63,223 nt of DNA from Bacillota bacterium (GTDB lineage Bacteria; Bacillota_I; Bacilli_A; Izemoplasmatales; UBA1188): NCBI GenBank assembly GCA_023410715.1, contig JAEYPN010000015.1:1-63223 (forward strand). The letters run 5' to 3'. The notes under the pieces were generated by a model. That model was not told where the DNA came from, did no database searches, and saw nothing but the letters and a program-made list of their open reading frames with translations. The translations under genes were made by a program, and so were the position numbers. This document shows positions 1-9,006 of the stretch, piece after piece (position 1 is the first letter of the stretch; every line of letters starts with the position of its first letter).

Positions 1-2
1 CT

Positions 3-257
3 GGCGATACACAAGAAAATAGAATAGGTGGTTGGGTATCTGATACATTATGGCAATGGGTTAAAGTTGATGCTGAAGGAAATGCTACAGTATTACATGA
101 ATTCCAAAATCCTGAATTTGCAAATATTGAATCTGATTGGTTTGAAATCAAAGCAGGTGAAACATTTATTTTATTAGTTAGAGCTAATGGTGATGAGGAT
201 TATCGTAATTTTGAATTATTACCATTCTTCCAAATTTGTCCTATGATTCAAGGATAG
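3..257 (+). CDS. C-terminal part of an unidentified protein (5' end outside window)
   Basis: An open frame enters from the left edge and ends at a TAG, giving the last 84 residues of a protein. The visible part is rich in aromatic and acidic residues and has short beta-strand-like segments (for example ETFILLVRANGDEDY), with no membrane segment. I do not recognise a family. A hairpin follows the stop, so the gene probably belongs to a separate upstream transcription unit and not to the two-component operon that starts at 326. Confidence 0.6.
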   Translation, partial: GDTQENRIGGWVSDTLWQWVKVDAEGNATVLHEFQNPEFANIESDWFEIKAGETFILLVRANGDEDYRNFELLPFFQICPMIQG

Positions 258-268
258 TATATTAAAAT

Positions 269-296
269 GAACTCCTAGATTAATTTTTAGGAGTTC
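269..296 (+). terminator. Hairpin, probable weak terminator or processing site
   Basis: A perfect 9-bp inverted repeat (GAACTCCTA at 269-277, TAGGAGTTC at 288-296) with a 10-nt loop lies 11 nt after the stop of the partial gene. No T tract follows, so intrinsic termination is not certain. Confidence 0.45.
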
Positions 297-311
297 AAAC
301 ATAAATAAAGA

Positions 312-396
312 AAAGGAGCGCTCATATGAAAGATAATAATAAACGTAATATTAGTCATTATAAAAAAGAGTATTATGGAACATTGAGCGCTTTTTT
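312..396 (+). promoter_or_regulatory. Possible Shine-Dalgarno-sequestering stem of the histidine kinase gene
   Basis: Bases 312-324, which include the ribosome binding site AAAGGAG of the kinase gene, can pair with 384-396 inside its coding region. The core is AGCGCTCA against TGAGCGCT, 8 Watson-Crick pairs, extended by two G-U and three A-U pairs. The enclosed loop is about 59 nt and contains the ATG at 326. The stem would hide the ribosome binding site. It may be chance, but G/C-rich complementarity is rare in this AT-rich sequence. Confidence 0.3.
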
Positions 397-2056
397 GATT
401 TTATTATTTGTTCTTTTTAGTACATTCTTTGCTATCTCATATATTGGAAAACTATCTTCTAAAAAAAATGATGTAAACAATATATGTAATATATTAGTTT
501 TAAATTTTAATCGTTATATTGAAGACATTAATAAGACATCAAAAAAAATATTTATTAATGAAGAATTATTAATAGAACAAGACAAATATGCTATATCAAA
601 TGATAACAATAATTTACAAGAATATATTGATCAACAATATGAAATATATAGTTCATCTTTAATTGTTGGTACAGGTTATATACCATTGTATAATAATGAA
701 TATAAGTGTGAAGACATTATTTATAAAGGTATAAAAACAGTATCTTTTAATTACGAAATCTATGAATCAAAAGAAATGATTGATAAAATAGTTGAGATAA
801 GTAGTGATGAAAAATATTCAAAAGGACGTATGTTTCTGTTATATGATAAATTTTCTGATATTCATATTTTTGCAAGACTAATAAATGATATTCGTCCTCA
901 ATCGTTCGATAAAAATCAAGGAATTGGCTTTGTTATTGTTAATTCTGCAACATTCAGACAAGCAAGAAATATTGGCGATGTTGTTGAAGGGCTTTATACA
1001 ACAGTAACATATGATGGTAACAGTATTTTTGAAGATAAATATAATTTTGAGGAAATTAATGTAACTTCAAGCTATGTTTATAAAACAAATTTTTCACAAT
1101 ATTGTGAGTTTATAGGATTATATAATAAAACATTTATTTTAAATGAATTACTAAAAGATAGCATTCCAATGATTATAACTTATTTTATAGTCATTATGTT
1201 ATTTGTTTATTTTTATAAGAAAATTCATGATAAGTATACAAAATCATTTGTGTATCTAATTAATGAATTTAAAAAAAGTGGTGAAAATATTCTTCTTGAA
1301 AACATCAACTTAACAAAAGATGATGAGAACGCCAATCAGGTTATTAAAACATATAATCAAATGGTTGAAAATTTTATAAACGAAAAGAATAGAAATGAAA
1401 AATTATTAATAGAAAATAGAGAGTTTGAATTACAAAATTTATATCTTCAAATTAACAAACATTTTATAATTAATGTATTAAGTGTTGCTCATTCATTAAT
1501 TCAATTAGATCAAAAAGAGAAAACGAATGAATGTTTAGAAAATTTGGCTGATTTCCTTCGTTATTCATTATCAATTAATATTACTGAAGCAACGTTAAAG
1601 GATGAATTTGATTTATCATTATCTTATGTGAAATTACAAGAGTTAAGATTTCCAAATGTAAGCTTTGAGTATAAGATTAATGGTGAAATAAAGGATATAA
1701 TTGTTCCAAAATTTATAATTCAACCATTAATAGAAAATGCTTATGTTCATGGAATTAAGAGTAAAAATGGATTAATTAAATTGAATATTAGTAGAGTAGA
1801 AAATATTATAAATATTGCAGTAATCAATAGTGGTACTAGTATTACTGTTGAAGAGTTAAAAGAAGCAAATAATCGAATTTATGATGAAAATATTGAAGAA
1901 AAGTTCTATGGTAATGGCCATAGAATTGCTTTAAAGAATATTCGAAAACGATTAATAATGAAATTTGGCAAGAATGTCAAAGTATTTATTGAAGTAAAGG
2001 ATAATCAAACAAGTTCAAATATCATTATAAATTTAGAAGGTGACAAAAAATGTTAA
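326..2056 (+). CDS. Sensor histidine kinase, YesM/LytS type
   Basis: Membrane kinase of 576 residues, probably sensing extracellular sugar and signalling to the regulator encoded next. A transmembrane segment near residues 18-40 and a second near 282-302 enclose an extracellular sensor domain of about 240 residues. A linker leads to the His_kinase (PF06580-like) block INKHFIIN with His379; this family usually has INPHFLFN, so the Pro is replaced by Lys. The HATPase part has the N-box QPLIENAYVHG (about 465) and a G-box near 530 (GNGHRIALKN) in which one usual Gly is Ala. It has a strong SD (AAAGGAG) and overlaps the regulator gene by 7 bp. This pairing with LplB/LplC-type permeases is typical of Firmicutes oligosaccharide loci such as yes/yte. 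The specific signal is unknown. Confidence 0.88.
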   Translation: MKDNNKRNISHYKKEYYGTLSAFLILLFVLFSTFFAISYIGKLSSKKNDVNNICNILVLNFNRYIEDINKTSKKIFINEELLIEQDKYAISNDNNNLQEYIDQQYEIYSSSLIVGTGYIPLYNNEYKCEDIIYKGIKTVSFNYEIYESKEMIDKIVEISSDEKYSKGRMFLLYDKFSDIHIFARLINDIRPQSFDKNQGIGFVIVNSATFRQARNIGDVVEGLYTTVTYDGNSIFEDKYNFEEINVTSSYVYKTNFSQYCEFIGLYNKTFILNELLKDSIPMIITYFIVIMLFVYFYKKIHDKYTKSFVYLINEFKKSGENILLENINLTKDDENANQVIKTYNQMVENFINEKNRNEKLLIENREFELQNLYLQINKHFIINVLSVAHSLIQLDQKEKTNECLENLADFLRYSLSINITEATLKDEFDLSLSYVKLQELRFPNVSFEYKINGEIKDIIVPKFIIQPLIENAYVHGIKSKNGLIKLNISRVENIINIAVINSGTSITVEELKEANNRIYDENIEEKFYGNGHRIALKNIRKRLIMKFGKNVKVFIEVKDNQTSSNIIINLEGDKKC

Positions 2057-3435
2057 CAGTTTATTTCGTAGATGATGATTCCTTAATTATTGAAGAACTA
2101 AAGTCGATAATTAATTGGAATGAATACGGTTTTGAGATTATTGGTTATAATACGGATTCGATAAAAGCATTAGATGAAATAAACTTATTAAAACCAGATT
2201 TAATCTTTTCCGATGTACAAATGGATGAGATGTCAGGATTAAAAATGGTTTCTAAAATTGAGCAAGAAACTAATGTTGTTTTTATTAGTGCTTATGATAT
2301 ATTTGAGTACGCAGTAGATGCAATTCGGTTAAAAGCATTAAATTATTTAAAGAAACCGATAAAAAAGATTGAATTAATAAATATTGTTTGTGAAGTTAAA
2401 AAGAAAAAAATAGAACAGTTTAATCAAAATGTATTTATGATTACAAGCCAAAAAAAAATAAGTAATCTAATGAAAGAAGAATTAACTGCCTATTTTGATT
2501 CGTGTAAATTATTACCAAAAATGGATTATCGGTTATTATCAGTATATGGTAAAGAAATATCAAATGATATTGTAGAACATATTGTTAAAAATTCAAAATA
2601 TGTCCATATATTGTATCAAGATTCAAATCTATTTATATCAATTAATTATTATTTATTAATTGATAAAATAAAAGAATTAGTTGATCTTGATGGAGTCAAT
2701 ATTGCTATTAGCGGTTTGTTTAGTGATTTTAAACAAATATATGATAATATCAGACACATAAGAGCAAATTCAAAAATAGATTTTTTCAAACATGAAAATA
2801 AAATAATTTTATTAGAAGAGATAGAGAATAAAACACCAAAAATCATTACAGATTTATCTGAATGCGATAACGTATTTGATTTTAAAACAAATGTTCTTAA
2901 ACTTTATAATAGTTTAAGAGAAGGTGTTTTATGCTATGATATTCAAAAAATATATTCGACTATCGTTTCTGGATTGTTTAAATTTAGCTTAGTTGACAAT
3001 ACTAGTGATTTATTAGATGTATCAGTATTAGACTTTTATAACGATTATATAGAAATGTTAGATGATTTATGTTGTTATTTTAATGATAACAAAGAATGTA
3101 TCGACTTGGCAGAAAATGTTATATATAACATTGTTGAAGAAATGAAGAAAGATTTAAAGTCAAAAATTTCACTTTCAACCTTCTCAAAAAAATATAATTA
3201 TAATACTTCTTATTTATCAATTATGTTTAAAAAGGTAATGGGAGTTTCATTTATTAATTATTTAACAGAGTTAAAAATGAATTATGCAAAATCTTTAATA
3301 ATTAATTATCCTAAATTACCACTTAAAACAATTGCAAATGAAGTGGGTTATTATGATTATTATCATTTTTCAAAAATGTTTAAAAAAGTAACAGATTATT
3401 CACCAACCGATTTTAGGGAGACAAAAAAATGGTGA
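2050..3435 (+). CDS. Response regulator with AraC-type DNA-binding domain, YesN type
   Basis: Transcription factor of 461 residues. The N-terminal receiver domain (about 1-120) has the acidic pair DDD near residues 8-10, the phosphoacceptor Asp in FSDVQMDEMSG (about residue 55) and the conserved Lys in LKKPIKK. A poorly conserved middle region follows. The last 100 residues form two AraC-type helix-turn-helices: LSTFSKKYNYNTSYLS, then IANEVGYYDYYHFSKMFKK and the typical ending SPTDFR. The start ATG overlaps the kinase stop, so the two are translationally coupled. By family precedent it activates the transport and catabolic genes directly downstream, though no binding site could be identified by eye. 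Confidence 0.9.
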   Translation: MLTVYFVDDDSLIIEELKSIINWNEYGFEIIGYNTDSIKALDEINLLKPDLIFSDVQMDEMSGLKMVSKIEQETNVVFISAYDIFEYAVDAIRLKALNYLKKPIKKIELINIVCEVKKKKIEQFNQNVFMITSQKKISNLMKEELTAYFDSCKLLPKMDYRLLSVYGKEISNDIVEHIVKNSKYVHILYQDSNLFISINYYLLIDKIKELVDLDGVNIAISGLFSDFKQIYDNIRHIRANSKIDFFKHENKIILLEEIENKTPKIITDLSECDNVFDFKTNVLKLYNSLREGVLCYDIQKIYSTIVSGLFKFSLVDNTSDLLDVSVLDFYNDYIEMLDDLCCYFNDNKECIDLAENVIYNIVEEMKKDLKSKISLSTFSKKYNYNTSYLSIMFKKVMGVSFINYLTELKMNYAKSLIINYPKLPLKTIANEVGYYDYYHFSKMFKKVTDYSPTDFRETKKW

Positions 3436-3439
3436 TATT

Positions 3440-4432
3440 ATGGTTAACAAAGAATTACGTTTAGAAATGAAGTTAAAAAAGAAGAAAACCAAAGAATTTA
3501 TTGAATCACTAAATCCAAAATCTAAAAAAGAAAAATTTAGAGATTTACTTAAATTAATTAATCAAAATAGGTTTTTCTATCTTCTTTTACTTCCTGCAGT
3601 AGTTTTATTGATTATCTTTGCTTATAAACCAATGTATGGTATTGTTATTGCTTTTAAGAATTTTCAACCTCGAAAAGGTATAATGGGTTCTGAGTGGGTT
3701 GGCTTTGATGTATTTAAACAAGTGTTTCAACTAGATTTGTTTTCTAGAGCGCTAAGAAATACACTTGTCATTAATTTATTAAAACTTGTAATTGGTTTTC
3801 CGACTTCAATCATTTTAGCAATAATGATTAATGCTTTGCACAATAAATTCTTTAAGAATACAATTCAAACAGTTGTATATCTTCCACATTTCGTTTCATG
3901 GGTTGTAGTTGCAGGTATGATATTCTCATTATTTGATGATAGGAATGGTGTTTTATACAAACTATTATCAAATTTTATGACAGTAAATGTTTTTAGTGAT
4001 GGCTTACAATTTATCATCTTACTGATTGTAAGTGATATTTGGAAAGAAGTAGGATGGGGGGCTATTATTTACCTAGCGGCCTTATCTGGAGTATCTGCTG
4101 ATTTATACGAAGCATCAAGCTTAGATGGTGCTAATTCTGTTAAACAGTTCTTCCATGTAACATTACCTCAAATTTTACCTACAGTTTCAATTATGTTAAT
4201 TTTGCGAGTAGGCGGATTAATTGGTGGAGGTTTTGACCAGATTTATAACTTATATAACACAACTGTTTATGAATATGCAGATGTTTTAGATACATTTATA
4301 TATCGGTATGGAATTGGTGATGGTCAGTTTGAAATTGGAACTGCTGTTGGTTTATTTACAAATCTAATCAATATTATTTTATTACTTAGTGCAAATAAAG
4401 TTGTTGATATAATAAATAAAATTGAGGAGTAG
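3440..4432 (+). CDS. Sugar ABC transporter permease, LplB/YteP type (MalF-like)
   Basis: Integral membrane permease of 330 residues with about six transmembrane segments after a basic cytoplasmic N-terminus. The phrase ILAIMINAL and the EAA loop EASSLDGANSVKQFF followed by TLPQILP are characteristic of binding-protein-dependent permeases of the LplB/YteP group, which import oligosaccharides. The start is the ATG 5 nt after GGTGA, just downstream of the regulator gene. It forms a heterodimer pair with the next gene (gap 6 bp). The matching binding protein is at 5363. The ATPase is probably the protein encoded at 9007. Confidence 0.9.
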   Translation: MVNKELRLEMKLKKKKTKEFIESLNPKSKKEKFRDLLKLINQNRFFYLLLLPAVVLLIIFAYKPMYGIVIAFKNFQPRKGIMGSEWVGFDVFKQVFQLDLFSRALRNTLVINLLKLVIGFPTSIILAIMINALHNKFFKNTIQTVVYLPHFVSWVVVAGMIFSLFDDRNGVLYKLLSNFMTVNVFSDGLQFIILLIVSDIWKEVGWGAIIYLAALSGVSADLYEASSLDGANSVKQFFHVTLPQILPTVSIMLILRVGGLIGGGFDQIYNLYNTTVYEYADVLDTFIYRYGIGDGQFEIGTAVGLFTNLINIILLLSANKVVDIINKIEE

Positions 4433-4438
4433 CTTATA

Positions 4439-5347
4439 ATGAAATATGTTTCTGAATATGCAAAAGTAAAGAAAAGAGCATTTTCTATTAATAAAGTTTT
4501 AAGAGTTATTAATGTATTTGCTTTAATTCTTATAGCTTTTACAATGATTTATCCTTTTTGGGAAATTTTAGTTAAGTCATTAATGAGCGACCGAGAAATT
4601 ATTGATTCAACTTCGTTCTTTTGGCCTAAGGACATTCAAATTGAAGGTTATAAAGTAATTTTTAAAGACCCTACATATAATTTTGGTCGGGCATTTATTA
4701 ACTCTGTTTTTGTAACTGTAGTTGATACAATATATCAATTAATTATTACAACCTTTGCTGCTTATGCATTAAGTAAAAAGGACTTGCCTGGTAAGAAATT
4801 CTTTAATTTCTTCTTTATCTTAACAATGTATTTTGGCGGCGGAATAATTCCTTATTATTTAGTTATTAAAGAATTAGGATTACTTAATAATATATGGGTT
4901 CTAATTATTCCATCGTTTATTAATGTATATAATGTTTTAGTTATGAGAAGTTTCTTTAGAAGCTTTCCAAATGAGCTTGTTGAAGCAGCAAAAATTGATG
5001 GCGCCAGTGAATTACAAATATTTGTAAAAATGGTTTTACCATTATCAAAAGCAATACTTGCAACAATTGCTTTATTTATTGCTGTAGGTGTTTGGAATAA
5101 CTGGTTTACATCAATGCTATATTTACAAAAAACTCCTGAGTATCGCCCAATGGCATATGCTTTAAAAGTTATCATTGATAGAGCATCAATGAATAAGACA
5201 AATCAATCAGGAGGACAATTTGTCATGGTTGGCGAATCTGTACAATATGCAGCAATTATTGTATCGACAGTACCAATTCTTGTTATTTATCCATTCTTGC
5301 AAAAACACTTTACAAAAGGTGTTATGATAGGTTCTATAAAAGGTTAA
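4439..5347 (+). CDS. Sugar ABC transporter permease, LplC/YtcP type (MalG-like)
   Basis: Integral membrane permease of 302 residues, partner of the preceding permease. Six predicted membrane segments are visible, starting near residue 22. The EAA motif EAAKIDGASELQIF followed by VLPLSKAILAT is typical of the second permease of the LplC/YtcP group, and the C-terminus ends in the common GVMIGSIKG signature of this family. It lies in the same operon with tight spacing on both sides, which supports co-expression as one importer. The substrate is inferred from context to be an oligosaccharide of the glycan degraded by this locus. Confidence 0.9.
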   Translation: MKYVSEYAKVKKRAFSINKVLRVINVFALILIAFTMIYPFWEILVKSLMSDREIIDSTSFFWPKDIQIEGYKVIFKDPTYNFGRAFINSVFVTVVDTIYQLIITTFAAYALSKKDLPGKKFFNFFFILTMYFGGGIIPYYLVIKELGLLNNIWVLIIPSFINVYNVLVMRSFFRSFPNELVEAAKIDGASELQIFVKMVLPLSKAILATIALFIAVGVWNNWFTSMLYLQKTPEYRPMAYALKVIIDRASMNKTNQSGGQFVMVGESVQYAAIIVSTVPILVIYPFLQKHFTKGVMIGSIKG

Positions 5348-5362
5348 AATTTGGAGGAAAAA

Positions 5363-7033
5363 ATGAAAAAAATTTTTATTATTTTATTATTATTAGTTTT
5401 TAATTTTACAGCATTAGTTGCTTGTAGTCATGGAGATGAAATTACTTATGATGAAGATAAGTACACATCCGATGGAAAATTAATTATCTCATTCTTTGGT
5501 ATTGATATTGATGCTCTTCAAGCTCCTACTGAAGATACAAAAATGGTTTTAGATTATATAGAAAATAAATTTAATGTTAAATTTGATTTTATAAGTGGTT
5601 CACCTGATGGATGGAAGACTGTATTAAATCAAAATATTGGTGGTGGCGACGTTCCAGATATTTGGTTTCATGAAGTAGATCAACCACAATATTCAAAATG
5701 GTTAAAAGATGAATTATTAACAGACTTTGAACCATATCTAGATGATTATCCAAACATTAAGAAAGCATTTGAAAGATATAATATCGATCAAATGAAAAGT
5801 TACTTAGTCGGTGGATTATATGGCTTCCCACTTGTCTTAGATGATGAAATCGAAGAAGATTTATGTAATGTTCATGCAATGTATTATCGCTATGATTGGT
5901 ATACTGCAGTTGCAAAAAATGGATATGTTGCAAAAAGTGGTAAGACTATAAAAAATCCTGAAGATCCAACATTTGATTATAATGATTTTTATGATTTAAT
6001 GGAGGCATACACTTACGGAGATCCAGATGGAAATGGTAAACAAGATACTTACGGATTGGTATTAACAAAAGATGGTGGTATTTATTGGTGGTATCCAATT
6101 TTATCAATGTTTGGTTGTAGTAATAATCAATGGTATTATAATGAAGAAACTCAACGCTTAGAACCAAATGTTATTAATGAAAAAACATTAGCTGCATTAA
6201 AATATATGGCAAAAATGTATGATAATGGTCTAATTAATACATCTTATGCAACAACTGGAACAACTGCTAGAATGAAAAATGAATTCTTAAATGGTTCTGC
6301 TGGTTGCATGATATTTAACTCTCAGTTTGAACATGCTACAGGAATTTTATCTTATATGGAACCATTCCTATATAATGATGAAAATGTTAAAGTGCATGAA
6401 ATGTCTGATATTGTACGTGGAATGCCTGTTGTTACAAACATTGATGGGGAAAAGAAACTTTGGGGACATACCAATAAATATGGTTATCGTTCAATTAATC
6501 GTTATTGTTCTGAAAATAAAAAGAATAAAATATTCTCAATTATGGAATGGATGTTAAGCGACGAAGGTATGTTAATGCTTAATAATGGTATTGAAGGTGT
6601 TCATTATCATATGGAAAATGGAGAAGTTGTAAGTGATTTACCTTACGATTCATCTGGACAACAATATTCATTCTTTAATAATAATATTGCTAGAGGTGTA
6701 TACTTCTTGAAAGGTTTAGTAAGTTGGTCAACACCAATTTCTAAAAATGATAAATATTACAATGAAGCGATGCAAATATCAAACGCTTGGAAACAAGAAT
6801 ATTTAGAAGGAGCAATTATTGATTACTGTGGAATTGATCCAGTTTATTCAACGACTGTAAGTGAATTAAATGATATTATAACTGTGGCATTCCAGAAATA
6901 TGTTGGTAAAACATCAGAAACAGAAAGACAAAAAACTTGGGAAGATTTTCTTGCTAAATATAAATCAAAAGGTAATTCATATATTAACGCTATAAATAAG
7001 AGTGCTGAAGAAATTGGCATTTTAAATAAGTAG
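5363..7033 (+). CDS. Extracellular sugar-binding lipoprotein, LplA/YtcQ type
   Basis: Substrate-binding lipoprotein of 556 residues. The frame is open from a TTG at 5351, but the ATG at 5363 is the better start: it follows GGAGG at a normal distance and opens directly into a lipoprotein signal peptide (MKKIFIILLLL ... ALVAC). The mature protein shows features of large family-1 solute-binding proteins, including GGGDVPDIWFHE near residue 95 and a long aromatic-rich sugar-binding region. Length matches the LplA/YtcQ group (about 500-560). It sits directly behind its two permease genes and is anchored on the outer face of the membrane. Confidence 0.88.
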   Translation: MKKIFIILLLLVFNFTALVACSHGDEITYDEDKYTSDGKLIISFFGIDIDALQAPTEDTKMVLDYIENKFNVKFDFISGSPDGWKTVLNQNIGGGDVPDIWFHEVDQPQYSKWLKDELLTDFEPYLDDYPNIKKAFERYNIDQMKSYLVGGLYGFPLVLDDEIEEDLCNVHAMYYRYDWYTAVAKNGYVAKSGKTIKNPEDPTFDYNDFYDLMEAYTYGDPDGNGKQDTYGLVLTKDGGIYWWYPILSMFGCSNNQWYYNEETQRLEPNVINEKTLAALKYMAKMYDNGLINTSYATTGTTARMKNEFLNGSAGCMIFNSQFEHATGILSYMEPFLYNDENVKVHEMSDIVRGMPVVTNIDGEKKLWGHTNKYGYRSINRYCSENKKNKIFSIMEWMLSDEGMLMLNNGIEGVHYHMENGEVVSDLPYDSSGQQYSFFNNNIARGVYFLKGLVSWSTPISKNDKYYNEAMQISNAWKQEYLEGAIIDYCGIDPVYSTTVSELNDIITVAFQKYVGKTSETERQKTWEDFLAKYKSKGNSYINAINKSAEEIGILNK

Positions 7034-7043
7034 AGGGTAGTTT

Positions 7044-8981
7044 ATGAAGAAAATTATAATGTTTTTAATGTATATGAGTTTAGTATTGGTTTTTTCAGGC
7101 TGTAATGTTATTTCAAAAACAAATAAAGAATATGTTGATTTAAAAGACAAAAAGGCTAATTATGAGTTTTCTTTTAACGATAGCTCACTACAAGAAGAAA
7201 GTCTATATCCATTATCAACTGGAACATGCTATTATGTAAGTTCAACTGGAAATGATAGCAATGATGGTTTAACTGTTGATACGCCAATTAAAACGATAGC
7301 AAAAGCAAATACAATTAAACTTAAAGCTGGCGATTCTTTGTTGTTTAAACGTGGCGATGTATTTACTGGAAATTTATCATATGCAAACCTTGAAGCAACA
7401 AAAGAAAACCCTATAACAATTGCATCATATGGTGATGGTGATGTTAAACCATTATTAACAAATGGTAAAGACAAACCAGCTACTATTGTTGTAAGTATTC
7501 TTAATTCAAGCGGTGTTGTGGTTCGTGACTTAAGTATTGATATTTACGCAAGAAGTCGTTTTAACAAAACATCAATTGCTGGTGGAATATTTATCCGCTA
7601 TGAATATGTTGGTGAAAAAAAATATAGTGATATTTATGTTGTAAATAATACCATTCGCGGATATGATTACAACGGTAAATATATTGATGAAGATTCTGAT
7701 GCTACGGGAATAAATATTTCATCACAAGAAAACACTCATGATGGATCTCCACTTGAAGTATTAACTAATTGTTATGTCTTAAATAATGAAGTTAGTTATT
7801 GTGGACGTGTAGGTATTAAATCTGGTGGATGGATTAATGAAAACGGCGGTCAAAATGAAATGCACCGTAATAAATTTAAAAATTTATATTTTAATGGAAA
7901 TGTAGTTCATCATATTGGTGGATTAGGATTATATATTCAAGGTGGTACTCATTGTACTATTGAGAGAAATTTAGTATATCAAACAGGTATTACAACTGAT
8001 AAAACAATGATTGAAGGACAATGTGGAATAATGTATTTATGTAGTGAATATTCAACTTGCAGATACAATGTTGTTCATGATATCTATGATGGTAATACTG
8101 GATGGGATGCAATGGGAATTGATATTGACTGGAATACTGATCATATCATTGTAGAGTACAACTATTGCTATAATTGCTTAGGTGATGGTATTGGTACAAT
8201 GTCTAATCAACATAGTACAATTGCTAATAACCGATTAGAAAATAATTTAGGTAAAACAAATCATACAGCATCTATATGTTTAGATAATTTTACATGCAGA
8301 CTATATCCTGTTCCTGATGATTTCCATTCTATTACTTATTGTAAGATAGTAGGAAATTTAATTATTCATAATCAACAAAATGTTCCTGTTTTCCATTGTA
8401 CAACTAATAATGGGGATACTGATTATGTTGGTAATGAGTTTACTGATAATCACATTGTATTAAAGAGTAATTCTAATCCTGATAATTTTACATGGATCAA
8501 TATTGAAGCTCCTCTTCAATGGTATAAATTTGCTAACAATAAGTACTATTCTGATAGCGTTGGTGCATTTAGAGTTTATGACTCAACAACTAACCTAAAT
8601 CTAAATTTATTAGAGGGAGCTAAAGAATACGAAGTTACAAAAGAAAAATTATTCTCAACATGGCAAACAAGAGACTTAAATTCTACGTATGAAAAATATA
8701 CCGATGCTGTACCAACTGAAATTAAAGAAGTTAAATGTACGTATAGTAATGGTAAATTAACTCTTGATTTAGGAGAGAAAGCATCAGATGTATGGCACTA
8801 CAATATTTATAAAGTTGGATTTAATGAAAGTGCATCTTACTTAAATCTAATTGGTGAGGCATCAGAGAAAACATTTGAATATGATGTTTTATATTCTGGT
8901 GAATTCTATTTAATCATTCAACCTGAATCAAATGAAGGTATCTATGGTCAAGGAATTAAAGTTAAAGTAACAATAAAATAA
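7044..8981 (+). CDS. Beta-helix lipoprotein, putative polysaccharide lyase or hydrolase
   Basis: Surface lipoprotein of 645 residues with signal peptide ending LVFSGC (Cys20). Residues about 65-540 form a right-handed parallel beta-helix. The start is typical (YYVSSTGNDSNDGLT, PIKTIAKAN, LKAGDSLLFKRGD), followed by repeated V-x-N-N-x-I style rungs such as IVEYNYCYNC and STIANNRLENN. The last 95 residues look like a fibronectin type III-like beta-sandwich. Parallel beta-helices of this kind include pectate lyases, rhamnogalacturonases and epimerases; the exact family and catalytic residues cannot be fixed by eye. Its place between the binding protein and the ATPase gene suggests that it cuts the polymer outside the cell to feed the importer. 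Confidence 0.75.
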   Translation: MKKIIMFLMYMSLVLVFSGCNVISKTNKEYVDLKDKKANYEFSFNDSSLQEESLYPLSTGTCYYVSSTGNDSNDGLTVDTPIKTIAKANTIKLKAGDSLLFKRGDVFTGNLSYANLEATKENPITIASYGDGDVKPLLTNGKDKPATIVVSILNSSGVVVRDLSIDIYARSRFNKTSIAGGIFIRYEYVGEKKYSDIYVVNNTIRGYDYNGKYIDEDSDATGINISSQENTHDGSPLEVLTNCYVLNNEVSYCGRVGIKSGGWINENGGQNEMHRNKFKNLYFNGNVVHHIGGLGLYIQGGTHCTIERNLVYQTGITTDKTMIEGQCGIMYLCSEYSTCRYNVVHDIYDGNTGWDAMGIDIDWNTDHIIVEYNYCYNCLGDGIGTMSNQHSTIANNRLENNLGKTNHTASICLDNFTCRLYPVPDDFHSITYCKIVGNLIIHNQQNVPVFHCTTNNGDTDYVGNEFTDNHIVLKSNSNPDNFTWINIEAPLQWYKFANNKYYSDSVGAFRVYDSTTNLNLNLLEGAKEYEVTKEKLFSTWQTRDLNSTYEKYTDAVPTEIKEVKCTYSNGKLTLDLGEKASDVWHYNIYKVGFNESASYLNLIGEASEKTFEYDVLYSGEFYLIIQPESNEGIYGQGIKVKVTIK

Positions 8982-9006
8982 AATAGAAAGAAGTCATGGG
9001 TGTTTT

